The notes under the pieces are model-generated. The model was given only the letters and a program-made list of their open reading frames with translations. It had not been told where the DNA came from and ran no database searches. DNA of 64,000 nucleotides from Paratinospora sagittata (Eukaryota > Streptophyta > Magnoliopsida > Ranunculales > Menispermaceae), in assembly GCA_035771175.1 (NCBI GenBank), contig CM069594.1:45001534-45065533 (forward strand), given 5' to 3'. A program made the translations under genes and the position numbers. Shown here one piece after another: positions 11,586 through 22,009 of the stretch (its first letter is position 1; each line of letters starts with the position of its first letter).

Positions 11586-12090
11586 TCATGACGCTAAAGT
11601 TTTAGCAACGCCCTCCTAGACTTGATGAGCCAGGACGCTAATAAAATATTAGGAAGCTCAAGGTTGAATTGAATTGATTAATAAGAACGCTTACTTCTTA
11701 GTTGCAACCTTTCTTTTTATCAACAATTGAGAATGTCAGGACACTGACTTAGTTTCAACTCGCTGAAAGTTCTTTTTGTCTTTAAGTGATTTCTATCTTT
11801 AAGGACGCTGATAAGTTATAAGTTGAATAAATTATCAGGACGCTACTTGTATAAGAGCTCCCTCATCTTTAGAATAAACTAAAATAAACTTTCAGGACGC
11901 TTACTATCCGTCTGCGAACTTAACATTGTTTTAAAACTGATTTTAATAGGTCAGGACGCTTACTCATGAGTAGTAGTGCCCCCATGAATTAAGTAGTTTT
12001 ATTGTCAAAGCAAGTCAGGATGCTCACTATTCAGTAGTGCCCTCACTTCATTATTAGTAGGACGCTGATATTCTATGAGCGCCCTCAAAG
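11586..12090 (+). repeat. Array of GGACGCT...AGCGCCC stem-loops in LTR A
   Basis: About ten paired motifs lie in series. A clear example has arms AGGACGCT (12059-12066) and AGCGCCCT (12078-12085), pairing in seven of eight positions around an 11-base loop. The same array recurs at about 18660-19200, 23995-24545 and 29220-29770 in other A LTRs. Related motifs in B LTRs lie at about 20815-21480 (inverted), 28858-28920 and 31530-31950. Confidence 0.75.
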
Positions 12091-12373
12091 GAACAAAACG
12101 ACATAAATGATATTTTTGTTGTTCTGACATGTACGTCCTTTTTGCCATCTTTTCAGAATAACTTTTCGTACAAAATCAATTTTCTGTATTTGTAAAAGAT
12201 ATTCTCTAATTCACGAACCACGTCTTCTAACACTTTCCTTATTCGTGTATCTGGAGAAAATCAGAATATTCATGAAATGAGTAGTTGCCATTTTCGTGAT
12301 ATATTCTAGTTGTTGTGAGTAAAAGTTCATATTTGAAGTTCAAATTCAAATAACAACTTCATCTCTACAAGTC

Positions 12374-12380
12374 TATAAAT
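12374..12380 (+). promoter_or_regulatory. TATA box of LTR A (copy A1, 5')
   Basis: TATAAAT lies in 'caagtctataaatacagaca', about 760 bp before the LTR end. The same site is kept at 19485 in the 3' LTR and as TATATATA at 24824 in copy A2. B LTRs have it at 32280, and on the minus strand at 20533-20539. It would set the element's transcription start (inference from LTR layout). Confidence 0.6.
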
Positions 12381-12754
12381 ACAGACACTTAACAATTTGT
12401 TAAGACCACCGAAAATTCCCTATGCTAAAACACTTTTTTGAAAGTTAGTCGAATTTTCATATGATTCAAAAAGCTTAAGTTATTCTAATTTGAAAGCGTT
12501 TATTTGAATCTTATTCAAATAATTTTCACACTAAGCTAAGATTCTATCTTTACCTGAAAATTGATTTGAAAGTTTGAACTGTTTTCACTCAAATTATTCA
12601 GCATTGTTTTTACTTATATCATTCTTGCCGAAAGAGAAATTTGAGAGATAGTTCATAGGATATAGTTGTACTCAATTTCATATCTTGTATACTGTATCAA
12701 GGTTGTAACGATGGATAGATAAAATACCGAGTTGATATTCCATATTTAACAAGG

Positions 12755-12960
12755 TCAGGTCTTCTCACACCTGTAAGTTGAGAAACGGTAGTTCTCACAT
12801 CCATAAGTTGAGAAAGCTTAGGTCTGTCTCACACCCGTAAGTTGGGATAGGTTGGTCTCGCGCCTATAAGATGAGCGGTGTTACAGTTGTTCTCACACCT
12901 ACAAGTTAAGAAAAGGTGTAACAGTTTGATTATCACCCGTAAGAGAATCCGTTAGTGATA
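12755..12960 (+). repeat. Second stem-loop series near the 3' end of LTR A
   Basis: Five or six consecutive inverted repeats such as 'ttctcacacctgtaagttga' plus 'gaa' have TCTCA/TGAGA arms. They are kept at 19866-20050 and 25206-25365. This is the same relative position as the TCTCTT/AAGAGA series in LTR B. Confidence 0.7.
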
Positions 12961-13137
12961 AGGTTCAAAACACTAACTGAGGAGGTTAGGTAGTGGACGT
13001 AGGCAAGTAGCCGAACCACTATAAATCGTCTGTGCATATTTGTTTACTTTTTACACTTTAGTTTTTTCCATTGTAATTGTTTTTCAATTGTCTAAGTGTC
13101 CAATTCACCCCCTCTTGGACATATCTCGGTTAACAAT

Positions 13138-13151
13138 TGGTATCAGAGCAG
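13138..13151 (+). other. Primer-binding site (initiator tRNA-Met), element A1
   Basis: TGGTATCAGAGCAG lies two bases after the LTR end. TGGTATCAGAGC is the usual plant retrotransposon complement to the 3' end of initiator tRNA-Met. Confidence 0.9.
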
Positions 13152-13191
13152 TGTTGTTCTTCAAAGAAACTTCACAATTTCTTTGATATCA

Positions 13192-14244
13192 ATGACAATG
13201 ACCAGAGGGACTTTCATAAAAGTAGGTGTTGGATAGACCACCTCAGTTCAATAATGACTAGCTTGAAGATTGGATGATAAGGATGAATCTTTTCTTCGAT
13301 CTAAGGATATCAATCCATGGGAAATGGTTGTAAATGGCTACACCATGGCCTACAAGCCTATTGAGCTATGGACAGATAAGGAAAGACTAAATGACAAACT
13401 TAACGCTCAAGCTGTCTATCCCTTGTACTGTTATCTACCCGAAGAAGAAGTAGAAAGGGTAGTTCATCTTGAAAGTGCCAAGGAGATTTGGGAAACACTC
13501 AAATCACTTCATTGTGAAAAGATTAACATTCAAGATGAAAAGCTCAAAGAGTCTAATAGACTATTTGATGCCTTTAAGATATCAGAGAATGAATCTCTAG
13601 ATATTGCATGCAACAAATATCAATCTATTCTGGATGGAATGCAAGAATTGAATCAAGAAATACCTACAGAGATATCTCTAGTGTATTTCTGTGATAAGCT
13701 TCCAAAGGAATGGAATGATAAGCTGACTATGCTAGCTGAATCTGTTGAACCATGGGAAATGAGTTTAAAGGAGTCCTGTGATCTCCTGCAAACCGTGAAA
13801 ATAAGAAATGAGACTAAAAACTCAGTTGAAACATTAGAAGAACCACTCATTCACTTTAGCGTTTTAGAAAGTGAGTCTGTTTATGATAACCTGCAACGTT
13901 TTATACGTCATGTAAATGAACTTGAATACTTTGGAAAAACCATATCTCATTCTACTTTAGTACATTATTTTTTTAATAGTTTTCTTGAAAACTGGAAATT
14001 TAAAATAGATTTTCTAAACGAGTTTTCAAATCCATTGGAAATTAGTTTTCAAGAAATTGATTACATTTTGAGTGGGTTAGAAACTTCATCTGAGAGAGAA
14101 GACATTCTTGGAAATATACCAACCAGGAGCGAAAGTGATTTGGATGATGATATATGCACACTGTGTTATCAATCCTCAACAAGCTCATCAAGGATGCTCA
14201 ATGAAAGATCTCCTGATAGAATGTCGAGAAAGAAGTCAGCATAG
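13192..14244 (+). pseudogene. Copia-type gag-like protein (UBN2 type) with a duplicated module, copy A1
   Basis: An ATG at 13192 opens a frame that hits a stop at 13234. The neighbouring frame then gives a gag-like start with an in-frame stop (PPQFNND, stop, LEDWMIRM). One base is missing near 13283 relative to copy A2. From about 13284 the frame is open to 14244. Using residue numbers for a frame starting at 13270, residues 107-178 match the UBN2-type Copia gag module (NKYQSILDGMQEL, CDKLPKEWNDKL). Residues 201-272 look like a diverged second copy of the same 72 residues (SVYDNLQRFIRHVNELEYFG, ENWKFKIDFLNEF). No CCHC zinc knuckle is seen: the C-terminus has only CTLCYQSS. The expected role is capsid of the virus-like particle. 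Broken N-terminus. Confidence 0.75.
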
Positions 14245-14962
14245 AAAGCAAGGATAATGAATTATCTCAATTGCTTCAAAATGAGCAGAGTCCTCAAGTC
14301 GAGAACTTTGCAGTACCTTGAGGTAAAAGTCAAAATATGCAAAGGTATAAAAGTCACTCTCTTTTCTTCTATTACTAGAATATATTCATTAGTGACTATT
14401 TGAAATTAATGATTATCTTTAATCATGCGTTGCTTAGAATGTTTAAATATTTTCGCTTATGATTAAAGTATTGACTGTTGGTTGATGAAATATAATTTGC
14501 GACATCATTTATTCAACTATACGATACTTGAGTTTATATTAGTCAAATATGCTAAATATTAGAGTCTAAGTATAAATAAGGATGCTAATAGTGTTTGAGG
14601 ACGCTAATGTGCCAGATTCCATTAGTTGTTCCAAAACCACTTGTCATAAAGATGACGCTAATCGGTCAATATTGCCTATTAAATTAAAATTGCCTTTTAA
14701 GAATAGGAACGTACTAATATGTGTCAGGAACGAGCTTATCGCTTTCTCTCAATAAAGCTAAACTTTTTGTATCCTAGCAGTCACTTTCACCTTTTGTGCC
14801 CTAGGATGCTTTGAAGAACTTTTCAGGAATTGTTTCAAAAATTAAAGCTGAATCTTCATCTTTAACCTTTGGTAAATTCTATTCCTTATTCATTTCTGAA
14901 ACTTTTAATTCCTATTGTATCAATATTTTTGTTGTTGCCTCAATTCTTCACATCTTTCTTAA
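14245..14962 (+). other. Internal spacer of element A1
   Basis: AT-rich, no supported gene. It includes 'gaggacgctaatgtg' near 14597, like the LTR hairpin motif. Copy A2 has the matching spacer at 26689-27373. Confidence 0.6.
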
Positions 14963-17900
14963 ATGGCCCCCAAACCTGAAAAGCTTCGCCCCTTCTATGC
15001 AAGAAAGCAAGCTATTTCACCATCATCACTTCCAGAAATGTGTGAGAGACCAAGAACTGAATCAACTCAAGTTGAACTGGCTGAGGAACTCACGCCATCT
15101 AAACCCACACCTCCTATTGAGACCGCATCTGGACCATCTCACCCGCCTTCTTCTCCTCAGATGAGAAGACAGGGAGATAAAGCTGAGAAGCTCATGAACC
15201 GAGCTGTAATTGATGGATGCTTTGTCAATTTCTATTTCCTCAACCACTCCCATCTGGACATTTTCTCTCTATTTGAATTCCAAGGCTGGATCAATTTACT
15301 TACCCTCAATTCAAAATGGTACCCCAGTCTTGTCAGCCAATTCTATTCGAATTTGGTTGATAAACCCAACTCTGAATTCACAAAACAATCTATGGTAAAA
15401 AAAATTGTTAAGATTTCTCCTAGATTCTTTTCTGAAGCATTCTCCTTGCCAAATGATGAAAGTGCCCACATACTTTCATTTACCAAGAATAAAGTCCAGT
15501 ATCCAGGCTATAACAGTCTTTCTGCTCTTAATCTTATTTCAAGGAAAAAAGACCACTCTAGTGTCGACAAGAAACTCACAAATCAGTCCTTTGAACTTAT
15601 TCCCAGAATTATCCACAACATCATTACCCACATTATTCAACCTAAAACCGGTAGCAGGGGTAATGTGAATGAATTAGACTTATTCTTAATCTGGTGCATT
15701 CTGGAAAAGAAGAAAGTGAATCTTGCACACATTCTCATGCATGTAATGAATACTGTGGTTAGTAGAGGAGGAGGTCTGCTTCTGGGTATGTACCTCACCA
15801 CTTTGTTTGAGAAATGTTGTATCGATTTCAGTGGAGAAAGCTTCAAGGAGACCAGCAGATACAACTGCATTGGTCAAACCACTGTGTTATTGATGAGATA
15901 CACTTATGTTCCTGCAATGGACAAATGACTTCCAATGTCAGAAGTTCCACTTGAGGGAGAATCAAGTGGAAAAGATCTCAGCAATAGAGAAAGAAGCTGC
16001 CCAAGCTTTTACTGCTCTAGAAGAACAGGTTGTGCTAGAAGAAGTTGTTCCCACAGTTAACATTGAACATGTTTCAATTGATGATGTGAAAATTGAACAT
16101 GCAGAGCAAACTGTTTATGCTGAAGAACAACTGATGAAAGAGGTGATCCAGATTGCTCAGGTCATTTTTTAAGAACATCTGCATGAATCAGAAACTGCTG
16201 ATGCAATCTTGGAAGATATCACCAGAGAAAGAGTCATTGAAGACTCAGATAAAACCATCTCCAGACCACCATCTCCATTTGACATCCTTGTATCAAAGGA
16301 ATCTCAAGACTCAGAGAAGAATGAGTCTAATGGTGTACAAAGTAAGGATTCAGAGGGCTATGATATGGCTATCATACCCTATTAGGGAGATGACATGAAT
16401 GAAAAGGTTGATGAAGAGGATCATGTTCAAGATTTTCCTGAGGCCAATACTGAATTTCTAACAGAAGATGAAATAGAAAATATTCATGAGGAAAACTCAT
16501 CTGATCAAAAGCAGTCTTCCTATACATCTACAAGTAGGCTAAATGATGAATTCTTCAGAGAAGAAGACTTTCTCAGACGAGTAAGAAAAGATCAATTTTT
16601 TGTCATGTCTCAACTAATGACTCTCTTGGAACATAACCAAGTTCAGCTCAAGAATGACACATTGTCAGAAGTCCAAGAATCTCTGAAATCTCAAGAGAGA
16701 GTTGAGATTAATGAGATAAAAGAAATTAACTCTCACATGATCAAGGCAATTGCACTGCTCTAGAAGCTGTCTCAACAAATGGATAGACAATTAAGTGTCA
16801 TGCAGTCCTTGCCTTCATCTAGCTCCACTCCATCATCATCACTTGATGATTTTATGAAGAATATTCAAGAGGACATGCGACAGATCAAGAAATTCATAAA
16901 TGCCTTTGTTGTTGCTGTTCCCCCGAGATTGGCAGCTCCTCAACAACTTCCAGCTAGATCTCAAGATCCACAGCGTCGCACAATGCCTACTACGCCAAGT
17001 CGTGCTGCCAGTGCTTTAACTAAAGAAGCTTTGAAGAAGATTCTTGAAGAAATTCAGAGCTTAAGAGGTAAAATGGCGGAATCTTCCAAAGATAAGTTCA
17101 TTTCTGAAACTCAACAATCAGTCTTGGATGCCATCTTGGATCAAGTAACCAGCAAGAGAACACTTGATCTGGTGCTGCAGGACATCTCTAGTCTGAAAGA
17201 GAATTTAGATACTGTAAGGCCAACACCAACAGAGGATGATAGACTAACCAAGATTTTAGACTTGGTTAGTCGCACTTTTGAGAAATTACAGAACTTGGGG
17301 AACAAGATGCCTTTCCTTGACACAACAATTATGGATCTTTCTTACATTGTCATCACAGCTGCAAATTGAGTGGAAGGAGTAATCGGCTTCTTTGAAGACC
17401 TTTTCAAGGTAATGAATAGTAGGATGCATTCTACTGTTTGGTATATTGCCTCAAGCATGAAACAATTTGCTAAGCTCTCCCATCTGTTGGAGAAGAAAGG
17501 TGTAAAGATTCCACCTGCACCTAGAGCTCCAACCTTCACACATCCCCAAGGACCTCACAAGTCTGACAGACTTCAAGGTATATTAGAATATGAAGATGAA
17601 GATGAATTGGATAAAAAGCCATTACATAGAATCAGTCGAAGAGTGTCTCCACCCCCAGACCCCTTATTGAAAATTGTCCTAGATTCTAAACGCAAGCGCC
17701 CAATCAGGCCAGAATTTAAAGGTCATACACTTTCTCCTGATTTTGCTCAAGGTCTTGCAGAACGGAAAGCTAAAGGCTTCAAACCCAGTTTACCTCTGGA
17801 TTTTAAATTTGGTGTTTCCAAGAATGCTAATGAAAAATTCATTAAAAAATCTAGGAAAGGTATTGTAATTGATGAATCTGTCAACAGTGCGAGACAGCAC

Positions 17901-18120
17901 ATGTGGTTCTTAAAGACAACAAGCACCAAGGAAACCCAAGAACTCTACACCTAGCTCCAGTGGATCCAATAAGGATGAGGTGGCAGAAAGAAAAAGGAAA
18001 GGGAAGGGTCCTAGTGCGAGCTAAGCCTACCCACTTTTTGATGTTTTCAAAAGTGGGAGAAGAGAAAATGCAGTTATTAAGGCTAAGTTAGCTGTAGAGA
18101 GGGAAGCTAAAAGTAAGGGG
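14963..18120 (+). pseudogene. Second ORF of element A1: putative plant transposon protein-like, with coiled-coil C-terminal part
   Basis: ATG at 14963, shared with copy A2 (27374). The first 321 codons (14963-15928) are open. Residues about 75-290 resemble the plant 'putative plant transposon protein' domain (FEFQGWINLL, WYPSLVSQFYSNL, VKISPRFFSEAFSLP); this is recognition by memory of the pattern. A frame change near 15906-15928 leads into a second frame that runs to 17954 with stops at 16170, 16382, 16761 and 17367. Another shift near 17954 extends coding-like sequence to about 18120. The C-terminal part is acidic, then rich in heptad-like helices (about 16600-17300), then basic (DSKRKRPIRPEF, about 17680). 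An intact product would be about 1000 residues. Function unknown; no protease, integrase or RT motif. Confidence 0.6.
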
Positions 18121-18297
18121 GAGTTCTATCTAAGTTATTGTATTCATTCTTGTATATTATACTGTTTGCAACTCATCGTGTAAATTTTTATGATTGAAAT
18201 GAGATAGAACTAATATGTATGCAGATACCGTTCTAAATTTGTTATATGTTTAATACATGAACATAATTATCTGCATGATCTTTGAGTTTGAAATCAT

Positions 18298-18312
18298 AAA
18301 AAAATGGGAGAT
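18298..18312 (+). other. Polypurine tract of element A1
   Basis: AAAAAAATGGGAGAT lies directly before the 3' LTR start TGTTGTCTC. This is the standard place for second-strand priming. Confidence 0.85.
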
Positions 18313-20244
18313 TGTTGTCTCAATGAACCCCATGATATGAATGTTTTGATGATTCAAAATATCTTCAGTTTGTGTATCTAATGATCTTGTCAAGTGTTTC
18401 AGATTTTTCAAGAATCAAGATCAAGGAACTATGCTCACAAGCATATTGAACATCACAAAGTAAAGTTCTGAGTATGCAGTACTTAGAATGTAAAGTCTAT
18501 CGATCAACTTACTCTCAACAAGACTTTTATCGTTTGCATATTTTGATCGTAACATTTTAATCGTACCATATGATTTCTAAAGTTATTTGATTTAATTAAG
18601 AGAAACAATGATGTTTTATCGAGCTCTAATTGAGAAATCAAAAGTCATTTTTATAAAGTCATTTTGGACACTAATGTTTTAGCAGCGCCCTCCTGAACTT
18701 GATGAGTTAGGACGCTGATAAAACATTAGGAAGCTCAAGGTTGAATTGAATTGATTAATAAGGATGCTTACTTCTTAGTTGCAACCTTTCTTTTTATCAA
18801 CCATTGAGAATGTCAGGACGCTAACTTAGTTTCAACTCGCTGAAAGTTCTTTTTGTCTTTAAGTGATTTCTATCTTTAAGGACGCTAATATGTTATAAAT
18901 TGAATAAATTATCAGGACGCTACTTGTATAGGAGCGTCTTCATCTTTAGAATCAACCTAAATAAACTTTCAGGACGCTTACTGTCCGTCTGCGAACTTAA
19001 CATTGTTTTAAAACTGGTTTTAATAGTTCACGACGTTTACTCTTGAGTAGCGCCCTTGTGTGTCAAAAGTTTTAAAAAAAAGGGCCCTCATGAATTAAGT
19101 TGTTTTATTGTCAAAGCAAGTCAGGATTCTTACTATTCAGTAGCGCCCTTGCTTCATTGTTTAGTAGGACGTTGATATTCTATGAGCGCCCTCAAAGGAA
19201 CAAAATAACAGAAATAATATTTTTGTTGTTCTAACATGTACGTCCTTTTTGCCATCTTTTCATAACAACTTCTCGTACAAAATCAATTTTCTGTATTTGT
19301 AAAAGATATTCTCTGATTCACGAACCACGTCTTCTAACACTTTCCTTATTCGTGTATCTGGAGAAAATCAAAATGTTCATGAAATGTGCAGTTGCCATTT
19401 TTGTGATATATTCTAGCTGTTGTGAGTAAACGTTTATATTTGAAATTCAAATTCAAATGAATAACAACTTCATCTTTACAAGTCTATAAATACAAACACT
19501 TAAAAATTTGTTAAGACCACCGAAAATTCTCTGTGCTAAAACACTTTTTGAAAGTTAGTCGAATTTTCATATAATTCAGAAAGCTTAAGTTATTTTAGTT
19601 TCGAAGTGTTTATTTGAAGCATTACTTATTCAAATGATTTTCACACTAAGCTAAGATTCTATCTTTATCTTAAAATCAATTTGAAAGTTTGAACTGTTTT
19701 CACTCAAATTATTCAGCACTATTTTTACTTATATCATTCTTGCTGAAATTTAAATTTGAGAGATAGTTCATAGGATATAGTTGTACCCAATTGTATATTG
19801 TATCATGGTTGTAATAGTAGTTAGATAAACTACTCAGCTGATATTCTATATTCAACAAGGTCAGGTCTTCTCACACCTGTAAGTTGAGAAACGGTAGTTC
19901 TCACACCCGTAAGTTAAGAAAGATTAGGTTTGTCTCACACCTCTAAGTTGGGATAGGTTGGTCTCACGCCTGTAAGCTGAGCAGTGTAACGGTTGTTCTC
20001 ACACCTGCAAGTTGAGAAAAGGTGTAATGGTTTGATTCTCACACGTAAGAGAATTCCTTAGTGATAAGGTCAAAATCCTAACTAAGGAGGTTAGGTAGTG
20101 GACGTAGGCAAGTAGCCGAACAACTATAAATCATCTGTGCATATTTGTTTACTTTCTGCACTTTAATTTTTGCCTTTCTAATTTTTTTTAAATTTTCTAA
20201 GTGTCCAACTCACCACCCCTCTCTTGGACATATCTAGGCCAACA
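18313..20244 (+). mobile_element. 3' LTR of element A1 (1932 bp)
   Basis: It starts TGTTGTCTCAATGAACC and ends CTAGGCCAACA. By eye it is closely similar to the 5' LTR, with scattered substitutions. One small insertion near 19055-19085 duplicates part of a hairpin arm region. TATA box at 19485. Confidence 0.9.
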
Positions 20245-20814
20245 AAATCAAGTATGACTGTATATCTTGAACTATGTTCCAAATTCTTTCTTTGGCAAGA
20301 ATGATGCCAAGTATGAATCAGTGCTGAGAATTGGAATAGATACCAGTAAAACATATTTTCAAAGATAGAATGTAATTAAAGCTCAATATGAAAATATTTT
20401 GAATACGTAAAGGTATCAAAGAAAAATACTTTGAATGATTAGATGTTTGAAAAACATTTTGACACAGACTAACTTTCAAAAAGTATTGGCACAATAAAAA
20501 TTATTAGCAAGTCGTTTGATCCTAAGTGCTGGTATTTATGGACTTAGTGGGACATAACCGTTAGACATTTGAAGTTCAAATAATATGAACGTTTACACAC
20601 AACGGCTAGAATGTTATATGAAAATGGAAACTGTGATTTTTACTAAAATCCTGTTTCTTTTCAGATTACATGAAAAAGGAAAGTTTTAGAGAAACTTAAT
20701 TCATGCATCAGAGAAGATATCTGATAACTCTGAAAAAGAATCTGTGCAAAGATCCATTCTGAAAAAGTAGACTTATGTAGTATACTTGTTAAAACAGTGA
20801 CGGTTGTTGAAATA

Positions 20815-21480
20815 GCGTCCTGATTCCGTAATCAGTGTCTTGACGCATAATATCAACTTTCTCGTTTTGTTCTTTGAGGGTGCTCATTAAGTATAAGCGT
20901 CCTACTGAACACTTAAGTGAGGGCGCTACTAACTTGTGAGCGTCATGACTTATTATGACACTTAAACGACTTGACCTTGAGGGCGCTAATGCACAATTAG
21001 CGTCTTGCTTTATTTTAAAACAACTAAGTGCATGAGGTCGCTGCTTTCCGAGTAAGGCCTTTTAAAACATAAAACAAAATATGAGGGCGCTACAACTATG
21101 TAAGAGTCCTACCACATTTAAAATAATACAAAATTTGCTGAAGGACAATCAGCGTCCTGAAAGTTATTAAGTTGATTCCCAAAGGTGAGAGCGCTCCTAT
21201 CCAGGTAGCTTCCTGATATATTATTCAACTTATAACTATCAGTGTCCTCAAAGATACATTCTTTGAAGAACTTAAGAAATCTTTCAGTGAGCTGACGCTA
21301 AGTCAGAGTCCGGACAACTTCAAAGGTTGACTAAAAAAAGAGGCCGCTACTGTACAAGTAATCCTAATAAATTAGTTCAATTCAACCTTGAATGTTATCA
21401 GTGTCCTAATGAACTATCAGCGTCCTGACTTATCAAGTTCAAAAGTGCGTTGCTAACTCATTAGCGTCCTGAAAGGCTCT
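20815..21480 (-). repeat. AGCGTCC...GGGCGCT hairpin array in the solo LTR B
   Basis: This is the inverted counterpart of the array in LTR A, for example 'gagggtgctcattaagtata' followed by 'agcgtcct' near 20876-20905. It has about ten motif pairs. Family A and B LTRs otherwise differ in their first several hundred bases. Confidence 0.7.
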
Positions 21481-22009
21481 TTCAAAAACAGTTTTACCTC
21501 GCGATTAAATCATTTGAAATACAGTAAAACGTAAAATCAAAACATGTAACTATGCAAGTGGTTTTTGCATGGTTTTGGAAAACGTTTGAGCAATAATTAT
21601 TAGAGAAAAATATACCTTTAATACTGTATATTTCACATTTTCTCATAATCTTTGAATCCAACTCTTTATTATGAGATCTTCAATAAGAGCATCGCGCTTG
21701 AGTTGAATGTCTTGAACGTTAATCAAAAGATGTAGACTTGAAGCTTGATCGAATCATTCGAGTGAAGTGATCTTGAAATCATGATGTGAACGTTGAAGTC
21801 CTTTTGATTGAAACGATCTTGACAGTGGGATATGATCTTGAGTTCCTTGAACGAGTCGTTCCTTGACTTCTTGCTTTTCCTTAGGTGCTGAGATAAGTTC
21901 TTGATAAACGCTCGTTATCATCGAAAAGTACTTTGTTTGTGATCATCAAACTATACTTTATCACAGTATATTCAGGGATGAGCTAAGTGATGAGTCGTAT
22001 AGGTTAACA

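Larger units (their letters stand above)
11236..13135 (+). mobile_element. 5' LTR of element A1 (1900 bp)
   Basis: It starts TGTTATCTCAATG and ends with CCCTCTTGGACAT...TAACA, directly before the primer-binding site. It aligns by eye over its whole length with 18313-20244 and 23635-25554. It contains the GGACGCT/AGCGCCC hairpin array (about 11586-12090), a TATA box (12374), a second hairpin series (about 12755-12960), and the 'gtggacgtaggcaagtagcc' polyadenylation-side hairpin near 12993-13020. Confidence 0.9.
11236..20244 (+). mobile_element. Complete family A LTR element (copy A1), 9009 bp, no pol
   Basis: LTRs are at 11236-13135 and 18313-20244. The primer-binding site starts at 13138 and the polypurine tract is at 18298-18312. 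Flanks aaata (11231-11235) and aaatc (20245-20249) are a 5-bp duplication with one change. Joining the flanks restores the B LTR sequence. The interior holds a gag-like ORF (13192-14244) and a long second ORF (14963-18120). I see no protease, integrase, RT or RNase H motif in any frame of the 5.2 kb interior, so the element is non-autonomous. A second copy begins at 23635, and an LTR fragment lies at 28921-30280. The SIRE-like assignment rests on LTR end architecture and the tRNA-Met primer site. Confidence 0.85.
8899..22009 (-). mobile_element. Solo LTR of SIRE-like family B, carrying two nested insertions
   Basis: The LTR itself is in three pieces: 8899-9040, 10345-11235 and 20250-22009, about 2.79 kb in sum. 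On the minus strand it starts TGTTAACCTATACG at 22009 and ends GGGTGGACCAACA at 8899. Flanks are aagaa (8894-8898) and aaaaa (22010-22014), a 5-bp duplication with one change. The split Athila RNase H frame confirms the site. It is homologous, inverted, to the plus-strand B LTR at 28267-33619. No internal B sequence is present, hence solo. The first piece (8899-9040) matches the reverse of 33480-33619. It was interrupted by a solo LTR at 9041 and by element A at 11236. Confidence 0.85.

Noticed and set aside
15062..15870. Several 60-87 codon frames overlapping the A1 second ORF
   Set aside because: They are shadows of the 14963-15928 frame and are not preserved in copy A2.
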